Both the position numbers and the translations under genes were made by a program. The notes beneath the pieces are model-generated. The model was not told the origin of the DNA. It searched no databases and worked only from the letters and a program-made list of their open reading frames with translations. From Streptomyces sp. S.PB5 (GTDB lineage: Bacteria > Actinomycetota > Actinomycetes > Streptomycetales > Streptomycetaceae): a DNA stretch of 60,674 bases. Of this stretch, positions 41,162 to 50,239 are shown piece by piece; the stretch's first letter is position 1; every line of letters begins with the position of its first letter. The stretch spans positions 1 to 60,674 of the forward strand of contig NZ_JAQMWP010000034.1 in NCBI RefSeq assembly GCF_030403745.1, given 5' to 3'.

Positions 41162-42163
41162 ATGCGAACGGCACCTCTCGACGCCTCGACCCTGGAGTCC
41201 TGCATCTCGGCTGCCGTGGCCGCGCCCTCGTTCTTCAACACCCAGCCGTGGCGCTATCGCCTCGACCCCGGGGCGGGCGTATTCGAGGTGCGCGCCGCTC
41301 CGGAACGGAGCCTGCGGCACGCGGACCCCGTGGCCCGGGCCCTGCACCTGTCGGTGGGCGCGTCCGTGTTCAACCTCCGGGTCGCCGTGGCCCACTTCGG
41401 CTGGTCACCCGTCGTACGGCTGCTGCCGCGGCCCGAGGACTCGGCCCTGCTGGCGACGCTCAGGCTCACGGAGTCCCAGAGCCGGCACACCACGCCGCAC
41501 CGCACCGATCTCTATCCCGCCATCTGGCGCCGGCACAGCAGCAGATTCCCTTTCTCCGCGCGGCCGCTGCCGCAGAACGCCCGGGTCGAGATCGCCGAGG
41601 CCGCCCACACGGAGGGAGCCTCACTCACCTTTCCCGCGCCGGAGGAGACCACCCGGCTGCTGCGCGTGACCGCGGAGGCGGAGCAGCGCAACCGCCTCGA
41701 CGCCGACCGCGGCCAGGAAAGCCGCCGCTGGGTGCACAAGGACCCCGACGACCGGGCCGACCTCGGACTCCCGCAGACGGTACTCGGCCCCCAGGACGCG
41801 CGCGAACACCTCCCGATGCGCGACTTCACCGCGCAACGTCATACCGAGCAGCTGTCCGCCCAGGACTTCGAGTCCGGCCCGGTCATCGCCCTGCTGACGA
41901 CGCGGCACGACCGCCGCACCGACTGGCTGCGCGCCGGACAGGCGCTCGAACACGTGCTGCTGGTGGCCACGGCCCACGGGCTGCGCACCTCCTTGCTGCA
42001 CCAGCCGATGGAATGGCCCGACCTGCGGCGTGAGCTGAGCCCCGACCCCGAGCACACCGGACACGCTCAGATACTCGTCCGTCTCGGCTACGGCCCGGAG
42101 GGTCCCGCGACCCCGCGGCGCGCCCCGGCGGCGGTGCTCGACAGGGAGCCGCCGAGGCGGTGA
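41162..42163 (+). CDS. Acg-family FMN-binding nitroreductase-like protein
   Basis: The 333-residue protein resembles M. tuberculosis Acg (Rv2032), an internally duplicated nitroreductase that sequesters FMN and is DosR-controlled. Visible signatures: AVAAPSFFNTQPWRYRL near the N-terminus (FMN-binding 'S-x-x-N-x-Q-P-W'), HADPVARALHLSVGASVFNL, then DWLRAGQALEHVLLVATAHG. A strong AGAAGGAGG ribosome-binding site precedes ATG 41162. No catalytic partner is adjacent. It is divergent from the Rv1733c-like gene, with dyads between. Confidence 0.9.
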   Translation: MRTAPLDASTLESCISAAVAAPSFFNTQPWRYRLDPGAGVFEVRAAPERSLRHADPVARALHLSVGASVFNLRVAVAHFGWSPVVRLLPRPEDSALLATLRLTESQSRHTTPHRTDLYPAIWRRHSSRFPFSARPLPQNARVEIAEAAHTEGASLTFPAPEETTRLLRVTAEAEQRNRLDADRGQESRRWVHKDPDDRADLGLPQTVLGPQDAREHLPMRDFTAQRHTEQLSAQDFESGPVIALLTTRHDRRTDWLRAGQALEHVLLVATAHGLRTSLLHQPMEWPDLRRELSPDPEHTGHAQILVRLGYGPEGPATPRRAPAAVLDREPPRR

Positions 42164-42182
42164 GGCGTCGGGCTCGCGCGCC

Positions 42183-42575
42183 TCAGGCGACCGCGGTGAC
42201 CGCCGGGTCCCCGTCGGAGCCCGCCGACAGGGCCGCGGGCAGATCGGGATGGACCTCGAAGACACCGGACAGGAGCGCGTATCGCAGGATGCGCCGGAAG
42301 GCCGCGCTGTCGGAGACCAGTCGCAGCCGGCCCCGCCGGGCCAGGACCCGATTGCGCGCCCGGCACAGCAGACCCAGCCCGCTGCAGTCGATGAAGGACA
42401 CGCCCCGCAGGTCCAGCACCAGGTCGGGGGACGGGCCGGCGGTGAGCGCGTCCAGGCGGGCCGAGAGCCTCAGCGCCGCCACGACATCGAGTTCACCGCG
42501 CAGTTCGGCCACGGTCGCGCTGCCGACGACGACTTCCGTGGGGCAGGGCGCGGGCCTTGTGCGGTGTGTGGACAT
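42183..42575 (-). CDS. STAS anti-anti-sigma factor
   Basis: The 130-residue protein has the complete SpoIIAA-like STAS domain: VAELRGELDVVAALRLSARL, then LVLDLRGVSFIDCSGLGLL, where the Ser after D-C is the usual phosphorylation site, and RGRLRLVSDSAAFRRILRY. It would free a stress sigma factor by binding its anti-sigma kinase. No kinase or phosphatase gene is next to it. A GGGCC-rich dyad lies 38-52 bp upstream, so it may respond to the same hypoxia/redox signal as its neighbours. Confidence 0.88.
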   Translation of the reverse strand: MSTHRTRPAPCPTEVVVGSATVAELRGELDVVAALRLSARLDALTAGPSPDLVLDLRGVSFIDCSGLGLLCRARNRVLARRGRLRLVSDSAAFRRILRYALLSGVFEVHPDLPAALSAGSDGDPAVTAVA

Positions 42576-42612
42576 GGGTAAGAGGAAACCGGCGGGCACG
42601 GGCGGTGCAGAA

Positions 42613-42627
42613 GGGCCGTTCGGGCCC
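42613..42627. promoter_or_regulatory. DosR-like dyad before the STAS gene
   Basis: GGGCCGTTCGGGCCC, an inverted repeat with GGGCC/GGCCC arms, ends 38 bp upstream of the STAS start on the minus strand. Confidence 0.4.
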
Positions 42628-42832
42628 GTTCGCGCGGAACCGAACGGCCTTGTCCGGCGGGGTTCGGGGGCCCGGCTGAGGTGCGGCCGGGGCACGCGGC
42701 TCCGCTCCGCCGCGGCGGTGAGGCCGGCCTGTGTCCGGGCGTAAGACTTCCGTCATCTTTCATGGGCCCTGTACGAGCCGTCCTTTTCGTTGAATGGGAG
42801 GTGACGGGAAGTTCCTGGAAGGCAGGGCGGTA

Positions 42833-43408
42833 ATGGGGCGGACGCAGAAGACGTTGCGTGGGCGGCTGTTCATCGGCGGGCTGGTGGCGGCCATCGCTGT
42901 GGTGGGGTTCGGGCTGTACTGGTTCCAGCCGTGGAAGCTGTGGCAGGACAAGACGGTGGACGAGGCACTGCCCGGTGTCGTGGCCGGCTCGGTACCTCCC
43001 GCAGCCGCACCCTCCGCCACCGGCTCGGCGGCCACCGACTCCGCGGCCGCCGGGCCCCGGACGCTGGCGAGCGGCGAACTGCTCAGCCACGAGCACGCCA
43101 CCTCGGGCACGGTGAAGCTGGTGCGGCTCGCCGACGGCGCCCACGTCGTGCGGATCGAGGACCTCGACACGAGCAACGGCCCGGACCTGCGGGTGTGGTT
43201 GACCGACGCGCCGGTGAAGGAGGGGCGGGACGGCTGGCGGGTCTTCGACGACGGGAAGTACGTCAGTCTCGGCAAGCTCAAGGGCAACAAGGGCAGTCAG
43301 AACTACACGGTGCCCGAAGACGTGGACCTCTCCCGCTACACGAGCGTCAGCATCTGGTGCGACCGCTTCGACGTCTCCTTCGGCGCGGCCGAACTGGCCC
43401 GCGCCTGA
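42833..43408 (+). CDS. DM13-domain membrane-anchored protein
   Basis: The 191-residue protein has an N-terminal anchor (RLFIGGLVAAIAVVGFGLYW), an Ala/Ser/Pro linker, and a C-terminal DM13 domain: SGTVKLVRLADGAHVVRIED, DLRVWLTDAP, then VSIWCDRFDVSFGAAEL with the conserved Cys. DM13 domains are proposed redox or cytochrome-like electron-transfer modules because of this invariant Cys. ATG 42833 is chosen at the anchor start; ATG 42794 would add 13 residues. It faces away from the STAS gene across 257 bp. Confidence 0.87.
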   Translation: MGRTQKTLRGRLFIGGLVAAIAVVGFGLYWFQPWKLWQDKTVDEALPGVVAGSVPPAAAPSATGSAATDSAAAGPRTLASGELLSHEHATSGTVKLVRLADGAHVVRIEDLDTSNGPDLRVWLTDAPVKEGRDGWRVFDDGKYVSLGKLKGNKGSQNYTVPEDVDLSRYTSVSIWCDRFDVSFGAAELARA

Positions 43409-43445
43409 AGGAGATCCACGGTCACCTGAGTCTGGAGCGGCGGGG

Positions 43446-44630
43446 TCAGGGCCTGCGCTCGTCGCCCTCGGCGGGGACGGGACGGCTCGGTCCGAAGGCG
43501 GGCGCCGAGACCGCCAGCGTGGCTGACCGCACGTGACGGCGGACATGGTGGACCGGTCCCAGGCCGTCGAGGGCCTGCGTCAGCTGCCGGCGGATTCGTT
43601 CGTCGGCGGAGGCGTCCACCACGGCGATGGTGGCGGCGTCGGTGTCCCGGGGGTGCAGGCGACCGAGTGTCGGGACGTCGCGGACACGGATGTCCGTCCG
43701 CGTCGCGTGGAGGAGCGCCGCTCTGACCAGTGGGCCGTCTCCCTGGCCGGCGACGAGGAGGATGTCGGACTGGGCCAGCACCGAGCCGACCGCGGTGTGC
43801 AGGTCGTCCATCGTGTAGCACCACTCGCGGGGATGCTGGCCCTTCAGGCGCGGAAAACGTCGGCGCAGCACGTTCAGGATCCGGGTCGCCTCGGTCACGG
43901 CGGTACCGGGGGCGACGACGAACGCCAGCCGGTCGGGGTCGGTGACCGTGAGGGCCTCGGCCTGCTGCGGTGTCGCGATCCGGCGCACCTGGGCGTGGAG
44001 TGTGCGAAGGGGAGCGCCCGGCCCCGTTCCGGAGCCGGGGGAGTCCGGCGTGTCCACGACGATCACCTCGTCGCCCCGGTCCATGAAGCGGCGTAAGGAG
44101 CGCCCGGCGCTCTCCTCGGATCCGCAGGCGGAGATGCTGGGGCATCCGCAGGCCCGCCAGGCGCCCCGGAAGCGGCCGGACTGCTGCCTCGGCACCGGGG
44201 TGCCGGGTGCCTGTGCGGTGTCCGGATGGCTCTCCGGCTGCTCAGGCCTCTCGTGGAGCACGTACAGCGCCCGGCGGGTGCGCAGCACGGCGGACCAGGA
44301 CGCGATCTGTTCGCGGGCGAAGGCGGCGGTGGCGGTGTCCGAGTCGTCGACCGCGATGGCCAGCCCGCGGTGGCCGCCGTCCGTGTGCTCGTAGGAGACC
44401 GCGAAGACGGTCGTCGGGGCCGGGCCGTCGGATTCCAGGACCAGGTGGGGCAGGGACCGGGCGTGGGCCTCGTGCCCGGCCTGGTGGGCGTGCGCGGTCA
44501 GCAGATGATGAGCGGGACAGCCGATCGGACCTCGTAGCGGGTGTGTCCAGGAGGTGGCCACCACGAGGGTTCCCGGTGCGGGGGGAGGGGTGGTGGAGTG
44601 GAGGACTTCGGAGAGCACGCTTCGGTTCAT
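43446..44630 (-). CDS. IspH/LytB-like protein with altered active site
   Basis: The 394-residue protein has a C-terminal 230 residues that align in order with IspH: ALTVTDPDRLAFVVAPGTAV, then LNVLRRRFPRLKGQ, EWCYTMDDLHTAVGSVLAQS and DILLVAGQGDG. The Cys in WCYTM matches the third Fe-S ligand region (ICYAT in E. coli). However, IspH's SSNS substrate-binding loop is replaced by GDGP, and the first Cys motif (GFCAGV) is not recognisable. The N-terminal 150 residues (VVATSWTHPLRGPIGCPAHH; WRACGCPSISACGS) are extra and Cys-rich. It may be a paralogue with a new substrate or a non-catalytic one. ATG 44630 has AGGA upstream. Confidence 0.7.
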   Translation of the reverse strand: MNRSVLSEVLHSTTPPPAPGTLVVATSWTHPLRGPIGCPAHHLLTAHAHQAGHEAHARSLPHLVLESDGPAPTTVFAVSYEHTDGGHRGLAIAVDDSDTATAAFAREQIASWSAVLRTRRALYVLHERPEQPESHPDTAQAPGTPVPRQQSGRFRGAWRACGCPSISACGSEESAGRSLRRFMDRGDEVIVVDTPDSPGSGTGPGAPLRTLHAQVRRIATPQQAEALTVTDPDRLAFVVAPGTAVTEATRILNVLRRRFPRLKGQHPREWCYTMDDLHTAVGSVLAQSDILLVAGQGDGPLVRAALLHATRTDIRVRDVPTLGRLHPRDTDAATIAVVDASADERIRRQLTQALDGLGPVHHVRRHVRSATLAVSAPAFGPSRPVPAEGDERRP

Positions 44631-44727
44631 CGTTCCTGATATGGCTGGTCGCGACGGGTGACAGGTCCATCCAAGGCGGCTCGGCCCGCTCGCTGCTGCC
44701 CGCGTTCCGGAACACCACCCCAATGGA

Positions 44728-46092
44728 TCAGTGGTTCCCGCCGCGGTTCTTCCGCATCTCCCGCACACGCTCCAGCAGCAGGGCCGCGGCCTGGTTGGCG
44801 CCGTGCGGACGGACTCGGGCGGTCAGGACACGGAGCCGGTCGTCGGCACGTGCACTCGAGATACGCGGGTGGACGTCGAGGAAGGCGTGCCAGGTGTGGC
44901 ATGCCCGGTCGAGGTGACCGATCGTCAACTGGGTCTCCGCGAGTTCGGCGAGGGAGATGGCGTGCGACCGCCGCTCCTCGGCGGGACGGTGGCGCAGCGA
45001 GCGGCCGAGTGCTTCCGCGGCGTCCTGGTGCCGGCCCTGGGCGCCGGCGACGGCCGCGTGCTGGAGGGCGAGGGAGCCCGGGTGGAAGGAACCGACCGGC
45101 GAGGTCCCGTTCGAGGAGGCTTCCAGGCATCGCTCCGCCAGGATGAGATGGCGGGTGTGGCCGCGGTGCATCGAGGCCGCTCCGGTCACCGCCAACTGGC
45201 CGAGGAGAAAAGCCTGTTGGTGAGGGGGAGTGTGCCGGATCCCGACGTGCACGGCCTGTTCGGCGAGGCGGTGGGCGTCCGTGTGGTGCCGGAGCGCGTG
45301 GGCCTGGACGCTCAGGCCGCGAAGGGCGAGGGCATAGCCCACGCGGTCTCCCGCCTCTCGGGCGAGTGCGGCACTGGTGAGATAGAAGTGCTGGGCCTCG
45401 GCCTGCCGGTTGGTGTCGAAGTGGGCGAACGCGTACAGGTAGGTGAGGCGGGCGGCGACGGTGAACAACTCCCGCCGCACAGCGGGCCTCACGTCCGCCT
45501 TGAGCCAGGGCAGCAGCGAGGTCGCCAGATACTGCCGCAGCGGGCGCCGTATCGCCCCGGCGCCGAGAATGGCGTCCCCGCGGGCGAGTACGGCGAGCAG
45601 TTCGCGCGCCGCGTCGACGTGGGCCATGCCGATGGCCGAACGGCCGGTGCCGGAGCGGGGAAGGGAATGCCGGCGGGCGGCCGGCGGCCAGTGCGGCACC
45701 ACCAGGGCGCCCAGCGAGTAGGCGCCCAGCAATGCCGCCGTCCGGCGGTCGCTGAGACTCAGCAGATGATCGAGGTGGGCCACTCCGCTCCCTGGGACGG
45801 GTGAGGCGTCCTGCGGAACGCCCGGATTCTCCTCGTGTGCGGTCAGTCCAGTGTCCTGCGGCTCGAGACGTCTGCCCAGATGCCGGGAGAGGGCTTCGGC
45901 GACGAGGGAGGGTACGGGCTGCCGTGGCCGGCTGCCCGCCAGCCAGTGGGCCACCGACGTGCGGTCGTAGTGCAGGACGTCGCCCCGCTCGGCGCCGAGC
46001 GCGTTGACCTCCCGTGCCAGCCGGGCGCCGCTCCATCCCGCCTGGTCCAGGAGCCTTCGCAGGTCCTGGTTGGGTGTACGGGCAGATCGCAC
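44728..46092 (-). CDS. HTH-TPR transcriptional regulator
   Basis: The 454-residue protein has an N-terminal XRE-like helix-turn-helix (QAGWSGARLAREVNALGAER, then YDRTSVAHWLAGSRPRQPV), a linker, and a long C-terminal array of helical hairpins (ARELLAVLARGD, AGDRVGYALALRGLSVQAHA, AEALGRSLRHRPAEERRSH) like tetratricopeptides. Such proteins in Streptomyces sense peptides or metabolites and often sit beside biosynthetic clusters. It is divergent from the acyl cluster across a 223-bp spacer with repeats, and is the likely cluster regulator. Confidence 0.85.
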   Translation of the reverse strand: MRSARTPNQDLRRLLDQAGWSGARLAREVNALGAERGDVLHYDRTSVAHWLAGSRPRQPVPSLVAEALSRHLGRRLEPQDTGLTAHEENPGVPQDASPVPGSGVAHLDHLLSLSDRRTAALLGAYSLGALVVPHWPPAARRHSLPRSGTGRSAIGMAHVDAARELLAVLARGDAILGAGAIRRPLRQYLATSLLPWLKADVRPAVRRELFTVAARLTYLYAFAHFDTNRQAEAQHFYLTSAALAREAGDRVGYALALRGLSVQAHALRHHTDAHRLAEQAVHVGIRHTPPHQQAFLLGQLAVTGAASMHRGHTRHLILAERCLEASSNGTSPVGSFHPGSLALQHAAVAGAQGRHQDAAEALGRSLRHRPAEERRSHAISLAELAETQLTIGHLDRACHTWHAFLDVHPRISSARADDRLRVLTARVRPHGANQAAALLLERVREMRKNRGGNH

Positions 46093-46132
46093 GGTCGTCG
46101 CTCCGCCTCTCGTGACGGCCGGTGACGCGGAC

Positions 46133-46213
46133 GTTCAACGTCCGCGCAGGTTCAACGCTCTGTGCCGCCCCCGCAGGTGAGAAAGCCCTTGCGCGCGAGG
46201 CAAGCTCAGCTTG
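46133..46213. promoter_or_regulatory. Repeats in the regulator/acyl-cluster divergent promoter
   Basis: GTTCAACG occurs twice (46133-46140 and 46150-46157, 17-bp period), and a perfect dyad CAAGCT-C-AGCTTG lies at 46201-46213. These are the only notable repeats in the 223-bp spacer and are candidate sites for the HTH-TPR protein. Confidence 0.45.
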
Positions 46214-46315
46214 AGGCACGTCCAGGGCGGTGTGCAGGGCGCACCATGAGCGCCCCGCGTGACCGCCGCGGATGTGCGCGCCCTTTTCGTGCATCGACGT
46301 ACGCCGGAGCGAGGG

Positions 46316-47308
46316 ATGGAGATGACCACGAGCGCGTCGCGGATTCCTGACCGTCCGTCCGGCCGGTGGAGAACGGTGCATCTGTTTCCGGGGCAGGGCG
46401 ACTTCTCCGTCAGTGCCCTGGTGGGTGCGGTCCGTGCCGAAGCGGCGCTGCGCATGGCCGCCGAGCAGGTTTTCGAGGTGGTCGACGAGGTGGCGGGGGA
46501 GCGCGGACTTCCCCTGCTGGGGCCCTGGTTGCTGGGGTCGGCGCCGCCCACCGCGAGGGAACTGGCCGACGCGGCCGTCGGCACGGCGCAACTCGCCCTG
46601 TTCGGCGCCTCCATGACCGTCCATCAGGCGCTGCGCCGGACGCACGGGACGCCGTCGGCCGCTGTCGGGGTGAGTTTCGGGGAGATCGCCGCGCTCACCG
46701 CCGCAGGCCTCCTCACCCTGGCCGACGGCGCTCGCGTCGCGCACGACCTCGCCCGCGTCCTGGCCTCCTGTCCCGGGGGCCTGACCCTCCTGGGCTGCCC
46801 GGAGAAGTGCGTACAGGACCTGATCGGCCGCGCGGGCGCGGAGTCCGTGGTGGTGGCCGTGGTCAACGACGACGACTCCGCAGTGATCGCCGGGCCCACG
46901 ACCGGGCTCGCCCGCGTCGAGAAGGAGGCGGCACAGGCGGACGTGACCGCCGTGCGCCTCCGCCTTCCGTTCACCTCGCACCACCCCGCGCTCCAAGCCC
47001 AGTCGGAGATGTTCGAAGCAGCGTTACGGGCCTATGACCTGGGCGAGGGGCGCTTTCCCGTGTACTCGGCCGTGGCCGGCCGTGCCTACGCCGCCGACGA
47101 CGACCTGCCCCGGCTGGTGGCCGACTGCCTGGTCCGGCCCGCGCGAGTGCCCGCCGTGCTGCGGCAGGCGGCCCTGCACTCACCGGACGTCGTCTTCGAG
47201 GCCGGCACCGGCAGCGCCCTTGCCTCCAGCGCCCGCCGGGTTCTGGCCGGGCACCCCGCGCTCGTACGTGCCCCACTCGCCGACCCCGTCTCTCCTTCCG
47301 ACCGATGA
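46316..47308 (+). CDS. Malonyl/acyl transferase-like (FabD family)
   Basis: The 330-residue protein has the FabD/AT fold: HLFPGQGDF (first motif), nucleophile elbow AVGVSFGEIAAL with Ser near residue 120, and the His-bearing FTSHHP. The usual GHS is GVS, a substitution that may change the extender or weaken activity. It should load an acyl or malonyl unit onto the ACP encoded downstream. ATG 46316 follows GGAG by 8 nt; ATG 46322 is an alternative. It is the first gene of the cluster and is separated from the next by 25 nt. Confidence 0.85.
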   Translation: MEMTTSASRIPDRPSGRWRTVHLFPGQGDFSVSALVGAVRAEAALRMAAEQVFEVVDEVAGERGLPLLGPWLLGSAPPTARELADAAVGTAQLALFGASMTVHQALRRTHGTPSAAVGVSFGEIAALTAAGLLTLADGARVAHDLARVLASCPGGLTLLGCPEKCVQDLIGRAGAESVVVAVVNDDDSAVIAGPTTGLARVEKEAAQADVTAVRLRLPFTSHHPALQAQSEMFEAALRAYDLGEGRFPVYSAVAGRAYAADDDLPRLVADCLVRPARVPAVLRQAALHSPDVVFEAGTGSALASSARRVLAGHPALVRAPLADPVSPSDR

Positions 47309-47333
47309 CCCTTCCCGCCCCCGGAGCCTGCTG

Positions 47334-49169
47334 ATGCCCTCCACGCCCCAGCCCGCGGCCGCCCACGAAGCCTTACGGCGGCTTGTCGACGGGCCCTGTG
47401 ATCCCTCCTACCTCTCCGCCCTCCACAAGGCACTGGCCGCCGACCCCGGTACGGACGGTGACCGCGGCGCGCGGCTGCTGCGCCGGCTACGGACGCTCGG
47501 GGAGGAACTGCCGCCCGCCCGCCGCCTCTTCGACGACCCCGCGCGGCTGGCCGCCCTGCACGGCTGGACGGTGGTGGCGGATCCCGCCCTGTGCCTGACG
47601 GCACTGGTCCACTACCTGCTCTGCCTCGGTTCCATGTCCCAGCTCTCCGATGATCCCGCTGCCTTGGAGACGCGGATGGCGGCGCTGGAATCCGGCCGCG
47701 CCAAGGGCGTCTACCTGATCACCGAGGTGGGGCAGGCGAACAGCCACCTGGCCACGGCCACCCGCGCCGAATTCGACGCGGAGCGCGGCGACTTCGTCCT
47801 GCGCACACCCGACCCCGGTGCCGCCAAGTTCTGCAGTGCCGGATCACGGTCCGTCCCGCAGACGGGTGTCGTGCTCGCCCGGCTGTTCGTCTCAGGAGCC
47901 GACCGGGGCGTGTTCGCGTTCGTGGCCGACATCACCGACGAGCACGGGCTGCTGCCGGGCGTCGAGATGTCCTCGGGGCTCGACATGGGCGCCCTGCCCC
48001 TGGACTACGTGCACATCCGCTTCCGCGACGTCCGCCTGCCCTTCGCGCACTGGCTCAGCGACGGCGCCCGAATCGGCGGCGACGGCACCTTCCGCGATCC
48101 GGCCGCGTCTCCCGGCCTGCGGCTGCAGCGCACCCTGCGGGTGGGCCAGGGACTGTGGGCGACGATGCCGTCGGTCGCGGCGGCGACCTGCCGCCAGTCC
48201 GCCGTCCAGGCCCTCAACCACGCACGGCAGCGCCGCACGCAGGGCGGCCTCGCCCCCGGCGCGCCGCTGCTCGGTTACCGCAGCCAGCAGCGCGCCCTGC
48301 TGGGGGCCCTCGCCGACGGCTTCGCCCTGACCTGCGCCGCCCGCCGGGCGACCGCCCTGTGGGCCGAATCCCTCGCGGCCCCTGGCGCCCAGGAGGCCGG
48401 AGCCGACCTCGGGTTCACACCGTGGGTCGCCGTCAGCGCACCCCTGGCCGCCTACAAGGCCCTCGCCGTGCGGACGGCGGCACGGGTCGCCGCCGAATGC
48501 CAGCGACGCTGTGGCTTCTCCGGCCACCTGGCCGTCAACGGCCTGGCCGGGCACCACGGCTTCCACCACGCCTTCGACACCGCCGGCGGGGACAGCCAGC
48601 TCATCCTCTACGACGTCGGCCGTACCCTCGTGGACCGGCATGTCCCGGCCCCGGCACCCGACGTACCCGACGGTCTGACCCCCCTCTCACCGCTGTGGTG
48701 GCCCGCGCTCGCCCGGCGCCATGAGCACCTCCTCGCCGAGCACCTGCGGGACCGGCTCGACCTGCGCGCCGAGGAGACCAGCGACCCCCTCGACCTGTGG
48801 AACCCCCTCCTGGAGGACGCCGGCCTGCTCGGTGAGCTGCACGCGGCCCGGCTCATGGCCGACGACGTGGCACACACCCTCGCGCACACGCCGGTGCCCG
48901 AACTCTCCCCCCTCGCCGCCCTGCACGGCGTCACCACCGCCCGCCGCTGGTCCGGTTCCCTCCTCGCCCGCGGCACGCTGCGGCCCGGGGACATCGACGC
49001 CCTCGCGACCGCCGCCGACCGGCTGTGTGATGAGCTCCTGCCCCAACTCCCGCTGCTCACCGATGCGTTCGCCTTCCCCGACGACATCGTCAGCGCCCCG
49101 CTCGCGGCCGCCGACCACAACGCGGCGATGGAGGCCGCGCTGACGTGGACGACGGGAGGGGCGGCATGA
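47334..49169 (+). CDS. Acyl-CoA oxidase/dehydrogenase-like flavoprotein
   Basis: The 611-residue protein, the size of acyl-CoA oxidases, contains GVYLITEVGQANSHLATATR, then FVLRTPDPGAAKFC and SAGS. These are the FAD-binding segments that in ACX proteins read TELGHGSN and FVLNTPTLTATKWW. The C-terminal helical half (residues ~330-600) is full length. It would introduce an alpha,beta double bond into an acyl chain, as CoA or ACP thioester, passing electrons to O2. GGAG lies 8 nt before the ATG. Its last four bases overlap the next gene. Confidence 0.8.
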   Translation: MPSTPQPAAAHEALRRLVDGPCDPSYLSALHKALAADPGTDGDRGARLLRRLRTLGEELPPARRLFDDPARLAALHGWTVVADPALCLTALVHYLLCLGSMSQLSDDPAALETRMAALESGRAKGVYLITEVGQANSHLATATRAEFDAERGDFVLRTPDPGAAKFCSAGSRSVPQTGVVLARLFVSGADRGVFAFVADITDEHGLLPGVEMSSGLDMGALPLDYVHIRFRDVRLPFAHWLSDGARIGGDGTFRDPAASPGLRLQRTLRVGQGLWATMPSVAAATCRQSAVQALNHARQRRTQGGLAPGAPLLGYRSQQRALLGALADGFALTCAARRATALWAESLAAPGAQEAGADLGFTPWVAVSAPLAAYKALAVRTAARVAAECQRRCGFSGHLAVNGLAGHHGFHHAFDTAGGDSQLILYDVGRTLVDRHVPAPAPDVPDGLTPLSPLWWPALARRHEHLLAEHLRDRLDLRAEETSDPLDLWNPLLEDAGLLGELHAARLMADDVAHTLAHTPVPELSPLAALHGVTTARRWSGSLLARGTLRPGDIDALATAADRLCDELLPQLPLLTDAFAFPDDIVSAPLAAADHNAAMEAALTWTTGGAA

Positions 49170-50239
49170 CGGGGGCCGCCGACCGCCGTCGTGTCGGTGT
49201 CCTCGGCATGGGCACGTTTCTGCCGCCCCGGGTGCGCACCAACGCCGAAGTGGCCCGCGACGCCGGAATCACCGCCGAGTGGATCAGCCTGCGCACCGGT
49301 GTGCGGGAACGCCATGTCGCCGCTCCCGACGAGGCCGCCTCCGACCTGGCCGCGCATGCCGTGCGCGCCGCGGCCGACGCCGCGGGGATCGGCGTACGGG
49401 ATCTCGGTCTGCTCGTCTGCGCGACCTCCACGCCCGACGAGCTGGGCCCGTCGACCGCCTGCCGGATCCAGGCCGCGCTGGGCGCCTCCCGGGCGGTCGC
49501 TCTGGACGTCGGTGCCGCCTGTTCCGGATGGCTGTTCGCCGCGAAGGTGGCGCACGACTGGCTCCTCGCCTCCCCGGAGATCCGGTACGCGGCGGTCGTC
49601 GGCGTCGAGGTGTACTCGAAGTTCCTCGACCCCGCCGACCGGGGCACCGCCGTGCTGTTCGCCGACGGAGCCGCCGCCTCCGTCCTCGCCCCGGTGGCCC
49701 ACCCGCAGGGGTTCGCGCACCTCGCCCTCGGCTCCGACGGCACCCTGGCCGACCGTGTGCTCATCCCGGCGGGCGGCAGCCGGCTGCCCGCCGCCGAGGC
49801 CACCGTGGCGCGTGGCGAGCACCGCATCCGTATGGACGGCCGCACCATCAGCCGCTTCGTCACCGAGGTCTTCCCACGCCTGATCACCGGCACCCTCGAC
49901 CGGGCCGGCCTGCGCATCGAGGACATCGACCGCGTCGTCGCCCACCAGCCCAACCCGGTACTGCTGCGCCGTATCGGAGCCGAACTGGGCATCCCCGCCG
50001 ACCGGTTGGTCGTCGTCGGCGACGAGGTGGGCAACATCGGCGCCGCCAGCACGCCGTACGCCCTCGCCGCCGCCGCACCCGGACTGCGGGCCGGCGACCG
50101 GGTGCTGCTCGCCGTGTTCGGCGCCGGCATGACCTGGGGCAGCGGGCTGCTCACCTGGAGCGGGGCGCCCGCGCGCACCGCGGCTTCCCCGTCCTGCCCG
50201 CCACTCGAAGCACCCATGACAGAAGGAGCCCCGCGATGA
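49166..50239 (+). CDS. 3-oxoacyl-ACP synthase III (KASIII/FabH-like, copy 1)
   Basis: The 357-residue thiolase-fold enzyme has the Cys-His-Asn triad: VGAACSGWLFAAK (Cys ~119), VVAHQPNPVLL (His) and GNIGAAST (Asn). The N-terminal VGVLGMGTFLPPRV and WISLRTGVRERH are FabH-typical. It probably starts an acyl chain from an acyl-CoA and malonyl-ACP. GGGAGG precedes ATG 49166, which overlaps the oxidase stop. The C-terminal tail (~25 residues, PARTAASPSCPPLEAP) is longer than in housekeeping FabH. Confidence 0.9.
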   Translation: MTGAADRRRVGVLGMGTFLPPRVRTNAEVARDAGITAEWISLRTGVRERHVAAPDEAASDLAAHAVRAAADAAGIGVRDLGLLVCATSTPDELGPSTACRIQAALGASRAVALDVGAACSGWLFAAKVAHDWLLASPEIRYAAVVGVEVYSKFLDPADRGTAVLFADGAAASVLAPVAHPQGFAHLALGSDGTLADRVLIPAGGSRLPAAEATVARGEHRIRMDGRTISRFVTEVFPRLITGTLDRAGLRIEDIDRVVAHQPNPVLLRRIGAELGIPADRLVVVGDEVGNIGAASTPYALAAAAPGLRAGDRVLLAVFGAGMTWGSGLLTWSGAPARTAASPSCPPLEAPMTEGAPR

